Source: Saprospiraceae bacterium (lineage in GTDB: Bacteria; Bacteroidota; Bacteroidia; Chitinophagales; Saprospiraceae). Taken from it: DNA of 23,199 bases. Shown piece after piece: positions 6,878 through 15,938 of this stretch. A program made the translations under genes and the position numbers. The notes beneath the pieces are model-generated. The model had not been told where the DNA came from and ran no database searches. It saw only the letters and a program-made list of their open reading frames with translations. Location of the stretch: assembly GCA_016714085.1 (NCBI GenBank), contig JADJNW010000037.1:1-23199 (forward strand), written 5' to 3'. Position 1 is the first letter of the stretch; each line of letters begins with the position of its first letter.

Positions 6878-7043
6878 AAACAAAGAATGCCAAGCCTCCC
6901 GACCCGGCATCATCTGCTTCCGTACTTCTAACTTCGTACTTCCAACTTCCCCTTACAATCGTTTCACACTCGGCTTCAAGTCCGTCAAATCTGCAATTTT
7001 CACTGGCTTGCCGCTTTCAATGCTATTGCGGGCGGCAATTCCA
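6878..7043 (-). repeat. Gene-proximal copy of the duplicated oxidoreductase 3' end
   Basis: Direct repeat partner of 5914-6081, constant offset 964 bp. It includes the stop codon (TAA at 6953-6955), about 75 bp of 3' flank and the last 28 codons. Mismatches are three in the noncoding flank and five synonymous ones in the coding part. It begins about 10 bp after the PIN toxin stop codon. Confidence 0.9.
6915..6952 (-). repeat. Heptamer repeat tract downstream of the oxidoreductase stop
   Basis: On the minus strand the 3' flank reads as consecutive 7-bp units GAAGTTG, GAAGTAC, GAAGTTA, GAAGTAC, then GGAAGCA. The same tract is in the displaced copy at 5951-5988. Short GAAGTAC-type tracts occur in intergenic regions of Bacteroidota; role unknown. 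Confidence 0.6.
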
Positions 7044-8396
7044 ATGAGTATAGACATAGCGCCGTCGCGGGTACCGGCAGCGTGGCGGAATGGGTCGGGC
7101 GCATCAGGATTGCGGAAGATGCGGTCTTGCAATATTTTGTCGCCACCGCCGTGTCCGCTGCGTACTTGTGGTATTTTTGATGGATTCGTAAGTGCCGAAG
7201 TTGTCCATTGCGATGATTTCGTCGTAGGCTTCGACTTTCTTCCTGTTTTTGTGACATCTCCTGGGCATGGCGCTCGGCTTGACTCATAGCATCGTATTTG
7301 CCCCTTGCTGGAATGGAATGCCTTCCCAGGAGTCGAGGCGACCTTTCATGCCGTTGAAGGCGATACGCCAACCTTCATAGGGCGAGTAGGTGGTGAGCGA
7401 GTAAATGACTTGCACATCATTCGCATAGCGATTTGCACCGCCATTTTATCGTAGATGTCAATGTTTTCGCGCCACACGCAGCCATCGCGCAGGTAGCCGT
7501 CGTGCTTTTCGTTGTCGGCGTAGAGTGCCATGAGGTGCTTGTCTTTGGTCATGTCCGGTGAAATTTGCAATTGCTTTTGTGCGGACAAGGGCGACAGTGG
7601 GTGTGCCGGAAGGCATTATTCTTGCCATAATGTTCCAACTTGCCGTAAGCGAACACTTCGACGGGGTCTGAATCGATCCACCAGTTGAGCAAATCGAAAT
7701 GGTGCGTGGCTTTGTGGACGAGGAGCGTACCACCTTTATCTTTGAAACCGTGCCAACGACGGAAGTAATCGGCGCCGTGGTAAGTGTTGAGGTACCAATG
7801 GAAATCAACGGAGGTGATCTTCCCGACGCGCTCTTGTGCCAACAATTCCTTGAGCTTTGTGAATTGAATGCCGTAACGATAGTTGAATCCGACGATGACT
7901 TTTCTTCCTGCTTTGCGCTCTGCGTCTAATATTTTTCTGACATTTTACTTCGTCGGTGGTAAGTGGCTTCTCGGTGATGACGTCCACGCCCATTTCGAGG
8001 GCTTTCACGATGAATTGGTCGTGCGTTGAGTCAACAGTGGTGACGATTACGACGTCGGGTTTGACGGTTTTCATCATTTGATCGAAGTCGGTAAAGGTTG
8101 GGCAGTTCGCACCGATAAATTTTTTGCCAAATTCTACTCTGCCAGGATTGATGTCGCATAAACCTACGAATTCTACTACATCGCTATAATTTTCAAGCAC
8201 TGTTTTACCCCAAAAGCCCGTGCCGCGAATGCCCGTGCCGACCATCGCCAGGCGTTTTTTTGCAAATGGAGCTTGTAATACAGAAGCGTTGAGCGGATTG
8301 GAGAGTAAAGTGCCGGCGGCAGCCATGCCCGAAGTGGCAATAAACGTTCGACGATCGATCGTTTGTTTCTCAATGAGTGGAAATTTTAGGTGTCAT
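6953..8396 (-). CDS. Tat-exported Gfo/Idh/MocA family oxidoreductase (frameshifted)
   Basis: About 480 codons. A twin-arginine signal is visible near residue 16: TIDRRTFIATSGMAAAGTLL. The NAD(P)-binding Rossmann start follows as LAMVGTGIRGTGFWG, then VEFVGLCDINPGRVEFGKK, PDVVIVTTVDSTHDQFIVKA, and the family hallmark EKPLTT. The C-terminal domain has VDFHWYLNTYHGADYFRRWH, GTLLVHKATHHFDLLNWWI, EVFAYGKLEHYGKNN and finally GIAARNSIESGKPVKIADL. Such Tat-exported members include GH109 glycosidases and sugar-derivative dehydrogenases; the substrate cannot be decided here. About six indels interrupt it. The start at 8396 was chosen as the nearest ATG upstream of the Tat motif. Its 3' end is duplicated beyond the TA pair. 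Confidence 0.8.
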
Positions 8397-8445
8397 TGGA
8401 ATGTATTCCCTGCGCTGGAACGTGTTCAGCGGCTATGGATTTCCA

Positions 8446-8472
8446 AAGATAAAGATTAAACTTCTTTATCTT
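8446..8472. terminator. A/T-rich hairpin between histidine kinase and oxidoreductase genes
   Basis: AAGATAAAG and CTTTATCTT form a perfect 9-bp stem with a 9-nt loop, between the kinase stop (8503) and the oxidoreductase start (8396). The stem is weak and no T-tract follows on the minus strand, so a termination role is uncertain. Confidence 0.3.
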
Positions 8473-8502
8473 ATCTTTTTGAAAAGGTGTTAAAAGAGGA
8501 TA

Positions 8503-9736
8503 TTACTTTGTAATTAACGGCAATGACACATAAAAACGACTGCCATTATTGATTTCGCTTTCCAATTTGATGCAGCCTCCGTGGCGCTCGACTACGCGCT
8601 TAACATAAGCCAAACCTAAGCCGAAGCCTTTTTGATTGTGGATATTGCCGTGCACCCCGCGGCGGAATTTTTCAAAAACCAGGCGTTTCTGATGGTCGCA
8701 AATGCCGATGCCATTGTCAACAAAACTCAGGAAAGCATAATGCTGATTTTGCTCGATCTTGATGGTGATATCGGGTGCGTGTTCGCAGTATTTCAAGGCA
8801 TTATCGATCAAATTGCGAATGGAATTACTTAGATGTAAGCGATCGCCCTGAATATTTAATTGCTTGATACTATTTGCTTCAAAACGGATGATCCGTTTTT
8901 TCGCTTGCCTGCATTTTCATATTGGCTACTACTTCTTGTACAAGTGATTGTAATTCAATGTTTTCTAACTCCAGTTGATACTCACCTTTTTCCAGTTTTG
9001 CGATGTGCAGCATTCGTTCTACTTGCTCTAGGAGGCGCTTGTTCTCGGTTTGTAAAATCTCCAGATACTTACCTTCTGATACTTCGGATTGTCGTTTTTT
9101 AAATAAGTTAATTGCTAATTGCATATTGGTCAAAGGGGTGCGGAACTCATGCGCCATATTATTAAAAAACTCTACACTTAATTCATTCAGTTGCTTTTGC
9201 CTAAGAAATTTCATGAGCGTCATGAGCAACATTGAACTAATAAAAAGTAAAATAAAAATGAAGTGCCGGTCATAAAACCCATTTGCTGGATAATGTATTG
9301 CTCTTTATCCGAAAAGCTGACGTGAACTGCTTGATTATCAACGGAAAGCGGTGTATCGGCGGCGCAATAAGTAGTCGGCATCAATTCTGTGAGGCTGTTA
9401 TTGACGATGTCAAATTTAAAATCCAGATTAATATCATAACGCGCCAGGGATGTTGCTAACGCTGTGTGCATTTCTGTTTCCAGAATGATCAGCGCTGAGG
9501 CAACTGGCGAAGCAGTTTTCCCGTGTTTTTGTGCAAGATGCTTCCGAGATGGTGCCTGAACTTTGCGGCATTTCAAGCGATTCTACTGCGCTGCAAATCG
9601 CCATCGTTACTTTCTGGTCGAATTGCTCTTCGATCAGCTTTCGGGAATGCCGAAGCCAGTTGACCTGAAACAGGATCAAGAGAATCAGCGCCAGACAAGA
9701 CGCGCCAACCAGCCACACTGTTTTATTAATATTCAT
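8503..9736 (-). CDS. Membrane sensor histidine kinase, HisKA type (frameshifted)
   Basis: About 410 codons. N-terminus MNINKTVWLVGASCLALILL is the first membrane helix; a periplasmic region of about 130 residues follows, then a second hydrophobic segment (MTGTSFLFYFLLV). All kinase boxes are visible: H box VEFFNNMAHEFRTPLTNMQL at about residue 195, N box SIRNLIDNALKYCE, G1 VDNGIGICD, F box VFEKFRRG and G2 GFGLGLAYVKRVVERHGG, ending FYVSLPLITK. It should phosphorylate a cognate response regulator after sensing an extracytoplasmic signal, but no regulator gene lies next to it. The 190-bp divergent gap upstream contains phased TAACAAG repeats that a regulator could bind. Breaks occur near 9500, 9230 and 8860. 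Confidence 0.88.
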
Positions 9737-9801
9737 TGTCAAACACTTATCGTGAAAATTCACTACAAAAAAAGCGAAAATCCGGCGCTCTTGCCAGCCT
9801 T

Positions 9802-9850
9802 TAACAAGTAAATAACAAGTGCCTAACAAGCATTTCACAGCATTAACAAG
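9802..9850. repeat. Phased TAACAAG direct repeats in a divergent promoter region
   Basis: TAACAAG occurs four times, starting at 9802, 9813, 9824 and 9844, at spacings of 11, 11 and 20 bp. It lies between the histidine kinase (minus) and the Cys-rich protein gene (plus), just upstream of a near-consensus -7 box CATCTTTG at 9861. Direct repeats at one-helical-turn spacing are typical of OmpR-family response regulator sites. Assignment to the kinase pathway is inference. Confidence 0.5.
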
Positions 9851-9927
9851 TGCTTAGACTCATCTTTGCAGCGATACTTTACTCGCTAACTCGGCGATTC
9901 CGAGTGAATTTTAAAAACTCATTTTCC

Positions 9928-10320
9928 ATGAAATCTTTGATTTTATCCTTGGGTACTCTTTTTTTATTGGTGGTAAGCGCAGAATTTGCTTCTGCACAAA
10001 CGGCTACAGCCTGTAAACCAGAAGATTGCGCAAAAGTATGCACGCCTGGTCCAAACTGTAATCCTGCGGATTGCGCTAAAATCTGTGCGGATAAGCCTAA
10101 TTGTAAGCCGGAAAATTGCGCTACAACCTCCGAAAAAACTGCCAATGCAACTTCTACTACCAGCGGTGTGGCTGCTGCTATTGCAATTTTGGTAAACAAC
10201 AAAAACGGCAATACCAAAACTCTTGCTGTTCAAAGCAGCGAGCGTTCAGGAGGCTTCCTGTGCATCACTGCTGCCTCCACGAAGATTGCGGCTGTTCAAA
10301 AGGAAGCGAAAATTAATTAA
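9928..10320 (+). CDS. Exported Cys-rich protein with CxxxxC repeats (C-terminal frame uncertain)
   Basis: A signal peptide (MKSLILSLGTLFLLVVSAEF, cleavage near ASAQ) is followed by repeated Cys units CKPEDCAKVC, NCNPADCAKIC and NCKPENC, each about 13 residues with C-x4-C-x3-C spacing. This suggests metal binding or a disulfide-rich envelope protein; no named family was recognised. The open frame runs to 10320, but the alternative frame over 10116-10316 ends HHCCLHEDCGCSKGSEN, which looks more like the Cys-rich N-terminus. An indel near 10180 probably moves the true C-terminus into that frame, with a TAA at about 10314. The start at 9928 was chosen for the signal peptide. Confidence 0.55.
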   Translation: MKSLILSLGTLFLLVVSAEFASAQTATACKPEDCAKVCTPGPNCNPADCAKICADKPNCKPENCATTSEKTANATSTTSGVAAAIAILVNNKNGNTKTLAVQSSERSGGFLCITAASTKIAAVQKEAKIN

Positions 10321-10391
10321 TTTTGAAAATTACATCATTAGGGCTTTGCTTAGTAAGTTCCTGTTTTTATTATAAATATAATATTGACTAA

Positions 10392-10795
10392 ATGAAAAGC
10401 TATTGCCTTATAATGATTCTATTTGTAATGATTGCTTGCGCAAATCAAAAAAATATGATACAAACTTCATCCGGATTAAAATATCAGATTCTCAAAAAAG
10501 GCAGCGGCCCAAAAACTCAAGCAGGGCAAGCGGTTTTAATTTATGAAACAACGACATATCTTGATGGTACAATATTATATTCAAATGAAAATACGAATAA
10601 TCCAGTGAAAGTGCTGATCGGCGGGAATCAAGCTACAGCTGCTTGGATGAAGGCTTGAGAGGAATGCGAGTCGGGGAAGTACGAAAATTAATTGCACCAC
10701 CTTATTTAGTAAAAAGAAAAGAATATCCCGATAATGTATCACCCGATTCTACTTTAGTAATTAAAGTTATATTACATGAAATTTTACAAAAATAA
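10392..10795 (+). CDS. FKBP-type peptidyl-prolyl isomerase lipoprotein (one frameshift)
   Basis: About 134 codons. Lipoprotein signal MKSYCLIMILFVMIACANQ has a lipobox-like IAC with Cys at residue 16. The FKBP domain follows: SSGLKYQILKKGSGPKTQAG, VLIYETTTYLDGTILYSN and, after a one-base break near 10650, GLRGMRVGEVRKLIAPPYL and STLVIKVILHEILQK. GLxGMxxGExRKLxxPxxL and the LxFxVxLxxI-like last strand are the FKBP hallmarks. The expected role is proline isomerisation or chaperone activity in the periplasm or on the outer membrane. The usual aromatic cluster is only partly kept (YETTTYLDG), so catalysis may be weak. It converges with the ABC permease through a shared terminator. Confidence 0.82.
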
Positions 10796-10827
10796 TAAAA
10801 TAGAAGAGCGTTATTTTATTTATGATG

Positions 10828-10866
10828 AAACCTGTAAGGCTTTTTAAAAACCTTACAGGTTTTCTT
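10828..10866. terminator. Bidirectional terminator between the FKBP and ABC permease genes
   Basis: AAACCTGTAAGG and CCTTACAGGTTT form a perfect 12-bp stem with an 11-nt loop, with T-rich sequence on one side and A-rich on the other. It lies 33 bp after the FKBP stop and 12 bp before the permease stop, so it can serve both. Confidence 0.85.
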
Positions 10867-10873
10867 TAGAAAA

Positions 10874-13276
10874 TTATTCATACCGCAAGGATTCTACGGG
10901 ATTCGTTCTGGCAGAACGTAAAGTGTGATAACTGACTGTTCCTAAAGCTATTATAAAAGCTATAATTCCACCAATTAAAAACACCAAAGGATTAATATCG
11001 ATTCGATAAGCGAAATTTTCCAGCCATTGTTGCATCACCCAATACGTCAGCGGACTAAATATAACAAAGGCTATTATAATTAACACCAAAAGTTTTTTAG
11101 ATAATTGCATCATAATTTGCCCAACCGAAGCGCCCAAAATCTTGCGAATGCCGATTTCTTTTACTTTCTTTTCTGTAATAATAGCAGACAAACCAAACAG
11201 CCCCATGCAAGCAATAAAAATCGCCAGGATTGCCATGATCGTCACCACGATTCCATCTGCTGATCGAACGATATAATTCTGCAAAATGCTCATCCAGAAA
11301 CGAGTATTGAAAAGGGCCAATCAGGCACCAAATTATTCCAAATGCGCTCTATATCACCAATCGCTGCTTCTATATTATTACCATTAATTTTGACGGATAA
11401 TTCTTCATAACCCCAATCAGGATGCACCACCATCGCTAAAGTATTAATATCATAATGTAAAGAATTAAAATTAAAATCTTCCACCACACCGATGATCGTG
11501 CCGAGCGAATCGTCGGGATACCAGGAGTGCCCAACCGCAACGCCGACGGGGCTTTCCATATTCATTTCTTTAGCAAACGATTCATTAATCACAAATGCAT
11601 AACCATTATCCGTACTATAATCTTTTGAAAAACCGCGGCCATCTTTTAATTTTATATCATAAACATCCAAATAATCATAATCCACATTTACATTACTTGG
11701 CGTTAATCCTTGTATCGTATCCGTTTTTAATTTAAAACCCCACTGATGAAAATTATTGCCCAGGCGCTGTCCCGCTGCCGTCACGCCTTCACGTTACTGC
11801 TTTTAAGCAATTCTGTTTTAAGCGTTTCAAATTTTTCATTTGCAGTTTGATTCATATTTACTAATAAAATATGATCTTTATTTAAGCCAATATCTTTATT
11901 TTGCATATAATAAAGCTGCTGCACCACCACCAGCGTACTTACAATCATTGCAATTGCCAACCCAAATTGTAATACCACCAGCGAACTACTAAATACGGAT
12001 TTCTGGCTTTTACATCGCCGCCTTTCAAAACTTTAATTGCATCATAAGAAGCTAAATAAAATGAAGGATAAACGCCCGCCAGGAAACCCAGTAAAACCGT
12101 GAGTCCGAATGCGCCCAACAACAAACCAGGATGTTCCAGGAAATAAAACATGGATAATTGTCTGCCAATCAATTCATTAAGAAAAGGCGTAAAAATTAAA
12201 TTAATTATAATTGCAACTGCAAAAGCGAAAACGCCCAGCAGCACCGATTCAAAAGCAAATTGTGTAAATAATTGCGATTTGGAAACGCCCACTGCTTTCT
12301 TTACACCCACTTCTTTCCAGCGATGCGAAGCACGCGCGGTAATCAAATTCATAAAATTAACAGAAGCGATTAATAAAATAAAAATGCCCACTAGCGCAAA
12401 AACATTTAAATAACTGCCATTAAATTTTCTATAATTTTGATAATCATGTTCAATATTCATCGATGTCAAATGCACATCTGGCAAGCGTTGGAAATAAATT
12501 TTATAAAAATCATTTACATTCCTGGGGTCATCTTGACTTAGCGGCATATAGCGCGTCAGAATTCCGGCATTTTCGCTTCAAGCGCTTTGATATTAATATT
12601 TTGATCAAAAAGTAAAATAAGTGACTAAAAATTACCACCAAAACGATTATTAAAATCAGGATTTTGGCTGGTAACCGTTGCAATGGAAAGCAGTACTTCA
12701 AATTGTAAATGAGAATTTTCGGGTATATTTTTTATAACACCTGTAATTTTATAAAGATCGGACCCCATTTTAATGATTGACCGATTGGATTTTGATCACC
12801 AAAGAATTTTTTAGCAATATCCTCATTAATAACAATCGAAAAAGGCTCGTCGAGAGCGGTTGTGCGATCTCCGCCAAGCATTGGAAAATCGAACATTTCC
12901 AGGAAAGTACTATCCACCGACACCGTTTTTTCTACCAGCAGACGGTTTTCGTCCTTCTCAAAAAGCTGCTTGCCGCGCCCCCAAAGCTGCGTGAAACTCT
13001 GGATTCTGGGTAGTCTTTGACAATATTCGGCCCCATGCCGGGCATTGATAATGCTACATTTTGCGTGTTTGTGCCAGGAAAACTCTGCACCTCATCCAGC
13101 CGATAAATCTGATCTTTCTTGCTGTGAAAAGCGTCAAAACTCTTCTCTTCCTGGATAAATAAATAAATCAACAAACAAGCGGCGATACCAAGCGCCAGGC
13201 TAAAAATATTAATAAAAGACATGAGCTTTTGCTTGCGCGTATTGCGCAGGGCGAATTTCAGGTAGTTCCAGAGCAT
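10874..13276 (-). CDS. MacB/FtsX-type ABC transporter permease (frameshifted)
   Basis: About 800 codons in roughly five pieces. The N-terminal helix is in NTRKQKLMSFINIFSLALGI; a periplasmic MacB-like core follows (VSVDSTFLEMFDFPMLGGDR, DEPFSIVINEDIAKKFFGDQ, NPIGQSLKW). The first FtsX domain has GIFILLIASVNFMNLITARA and EVGVKKAVGVSKSQLFTQF; the second repeats the plan with VVTIMAILAIFIACMGLFGL and KEIGIRKILGASVGQIMMQL, ending TNPVESLRYE. Two MacB_PCD/FtsX units in one chain is the usual Bacteroidota permease format. Such proteins use a separate LolD/MacB-like ATPase for export or mechanotransmission across the membrane; none is adjacent. It is transcribed away from the 22-bp array. Confidence 0.9.
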
Positions 13277-13461
13277 TTTAGGTAGTTTTATTCTATAAAT
13301 AGACTTTTACTAATCGAAATGGTTACATAGAAAGAGTGTTTTTGGAAGTTATAGTTGCAAAATAAAAAAATTACTTTGGACAGAAACCTTTATGAATCAG
13401 TGCTTTTCTTCTCCTTGAGTATGCGTCTTTACCTTCGCAATATACTTTTTTTATCTCAAAA

Positions 13462-14099
13462 GGTATCATTGATTACTCCCAAAGGTCTTGCATTCATGCA
13501 AATAAGGTTATCAGCTTCACTTATATAGCTTCTTCAAAGGAGTTATATCAGTTCTTCCTTCATATTAAGTTGGTTCTTAATTTAACCTATAAAGGCTCTT
13601 TATTTATGCTGATAAGGTTCTTTGTTTTACGCATATTAGATTTAGTAAAGATGCGATATGGGTTCAAAGTTCAATCTATACAGGTTTAAGGTTTAAATTC
13701 TATCAATGCAGCAAAGATACTTGGAGGTTCTGCAAAGATGCTATAGGGGTTCAATGAAGATGCTGTATAGGTTCAGCGAAGATGCTACAGAGGTTCAAGG
13801 TTCAACCTATACAGGTTCAATGAAGATGCTATAGGGGTTCTTGCTTCATGCTATGGAGGTTCAAGGCTTAACCTATATAGGTTCAACAAAGATGCTATAT
13901 AGGTTCAAGGTTCAACCTATAGGGGTTCAACAAAGATGCTATAAGGGTTCTTGCTTCATGCTATAGAGGTTCAAGGTAGAACCTACAGAGGTTCAACAAA
14001 GATGCTGTATAGGTTCTGGCTTCAACCTATAGAGGTTCAACAGAGAACCTATAGAGGTTCTTTAACTTACTTTGCGAGGTGCTTTATGATACTTCCATA
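13462..14099. repeat. Noncoding tandem array with a 22-bp period (GGTTC anchor)
   Basis: GGTTC occurs at 13726, 13748, 13770, 13792, 13814, 13836, 13858, 13880, 13902, 13924, 13946, 13968, 13990, 14012, 14034 and 14056: sixteen anchors, every spacing exactly 22 bp. Weaker anchors continue the phase to the left (13462, 13484, 13506, 13528, 13550, 13572, 13594, 13616, then about 13661 and 13683) and once to the right (GGTGC at 14078). Units end in CTATAnR. The middle alternates among AACAAAGATG, AAGGTTCAAC and TTGCTTCATG. Where AACCTATA meets the next GGTT a palindrome such as AACCTATATAGGTT forms. As 22 is not a multiple of 3, the array is not coding. It fills the divergent gap between the permease and EAD11 genes. 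Confidence 0.88.
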
Positions 14100-14144
14100 A
14101 GTAAAAATGGCGGGAATCGTTAATTTAGCGTATAATAAAATCCT

Positions 14145-14152
14145 TATCTTTA
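14145..14152 (+). promoter_or_regulatory. Candidate -7 box for the EAD11 gene
   Basis: TATCTTTA matches TAnnTTTG at seven of eight positions and lies 25 bp before the ATG at 14178, just outside the 22-bp array. No clear -33 element. Confidence 0.3.
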
Positions 14153-14177
14153 TTGCTCCGCTAAATATATTCAACCA

Positions 14178-15858
14178 ATGAGTGAACTAGACCAGCTTTA
14201 CCAGGAATTTTATGCGCAAGTAACCGCTAAGATTTGGGCGGATTATGAGGATTTTAAAAAAGGAAAAATTCATTGGCAAGAAGAAGCTCAACTTGTAGCT
14301 TTCAGCAAACGATTATCAAAGATTGCGAAAAAATATTATTGATACTTCTGACTATGTTGAGGTAAATAAAACAGATTATGAAATTAAAGGTAATCACAAT
14401 CCGTTTCGGTTTATATTAATAGATCTTTTTAGATACCATCGATCCAATACTTATAAACATAATCCTGTCCATAATTTTTTTGAAGAACACTTTGAGGAAG
14501 TCATTACCGATGCACAACAAAGATATTTCGATGGAATTAATAAAAATGAGAAACCTGAGTGGGAAAATTCATTTCTCATACCACCAAAAGAGGAGCTTGT
14601 AAAAATTCTTGCTGCAGTTGACGCCTATGATAATTTTAATAAAGAAATACATTTACAATCTGTCTCAAATATGTCTGTAAAGTCCACTTTAAACAAATGG
14701 TTCGCCGCCGGCGAGACCGAGCGCGTGGTCGAAGCCCTTCAAAGCATTGCCGAGCGCTACGGCGACCAATATTTCCAAAACGATGTCACACATCAAACGG
14801 GTCGCTTTAATGGTGTAAAAAACCAATATAAAAACGGATTAATTAGCGATGATTTTTACAATCGCGAAATCAATAAAATCCGTCATGCGTTACAATATCT
14901 AATTGACAAAATACCGACGAATGCCACGCTAAATATTCCTGATACTCCGCAGGAACAAGCCGTGCCCTTATCTTCAGGCAATGCAGCCGAGGCAATATCG
15001 CCGCAAAATGACAATACCAACGCACAAACTCCGATACCCAACCAGCCCTTATCGCCTACAAAATATATGTGGATAAGTGGCATCGGGTTTCTTTACGGTG
15101 AGGCTATTATGGGCTACTTATTTCAGCAATCAAATGAATGGAAGTCAAAGCGACCGTGCTTATTACATTCTGCTTTTCCCATTAGCATTCGCGCGGCAGC
15201 ATTCCTTTTGGTGCTATGCGAACCTATGCTACCGGACAGGTACTGTGCTGAATGGCACATTAGAAATCAGCGGACCGATTGTGGTTGCAGTGGGTGTCAT
15301 CCTTTTGGGGTTTTTCTTGCCTGGGAATATTGAGCCTTTTGAATTTACCATTAATCTACAACCAGATAAAAGCACCGCCGTATCTGCTCAATACCCAAAA
15401 CTGGAAAACGCCACCTTACAATTGTGGATCAACAATAAATGGGAAGATGCTGTAGTGAGTGGCGATAACCTTGCCGACTTTAAGTCGATTCCAGGGGAGT
15501 TAAAAGACCAAACCGTTCCCATTCGTTTTGCTACGAATAAATATTGGAAACTCTTGCAAGACTCCGTCACGTTGAGTGGGAAAAGTCAAGTGCTGATCAT
15601 TGTGCCAGATGGCTTGCTGGGCACCGTAAGTGGTAAAGTACGCAGCGAACAGGATGCTACTTTTTTATCCGGCGTAGAAATAGAAATAGAAGGCGTACTG
15701 GATACGACCGATACCAGAGGCAATTTTACGATTCAAATTTCACCGGAGAAACAGAAAACCCGCTACTCTACATCGCACACAAACCAGGCTACCAGACCAA
15801 AACCGAACCGTTTGAATTCGATGGCGAAGCGATTGAAATTCGTTTGAGAAAGCAGTAA
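14178..15858 (+). CDS. EAD11-like, transmembrane, regulatory-like domain protein (frameshifted)
   Basis: About 560 codons over at least four breaks. Residues 1-160 (MSELDQLYQEFYAQVTAKIW...) are helical, acidic and unrecognised. Residues about 170-250 (LNKWFAAGETERVVEALQSI, FNGVKNQYKNGLISDDFYNR, INKIRHALQYLIDKI) have the pattern of effector-associated domain 11, a small helical adaptor found with STAND ATPases and caspases in bacterial conflict systems. A Pro/Asn/Thr linker and two to four membrane helices follow (KYMWISGIGFLYG; SGPIVVAVGVILLGFFLP). The C-terminal region has a carboxypeptidase-regulatory-like fold (GLLGTVSGKVRSEQDATFLS, GVEIEIEGVLDTTDTRGNFT). This suggests a membrane adaptor linking cytosolic EAD contacts with an exposed domain. 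EAD assignment is by eye. Confidence 0.65.
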
Positions 15859-15864
15859 AGTATT

Positions 15865-15912
15865 GTTTTCCGAAATCTCAGTTTTCGGAAATCTTTAAGA
15901 TTTCGGAAAACT
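15865..15912. repeat. Palindromic repeat element, left copy
   Basis: Contains GTTTTCCGAAATCT, then AGTTTTCGGAAATCTT facing AAGATTTCGGAAAACT: a 16-bp inverted repeat with one mismatch plus an extra half. It starts 7 bp after the EAD11 gene stop and ends 27 bp before the TPR gene start. The same palindrome occurs at 18661-18693. Confidence 0.8.
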
Positions 15913-15938
15913 AAATCTAAAACTAAACACATTCCCCA

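Noticed and set aside
8503..9736. Programmed frameshifting in the histidine kinase and other genes
   Set aside because: Breaks fall at random places without slippery-site and stem-loop arrangements and occur in almost every long gene.
13726..14060. Repeated GGTTCAA resembling the tRNA T-arm
   Set aside because: No acceptor, D or anticodon stems can be formed around any copy; the word is the array anchor.
13462..14099. CRISPR-like array
   Set aside because: No constant repeat of 23 bp or more with unique spacers, every unit is only 22 bp, and no cas genes are present.
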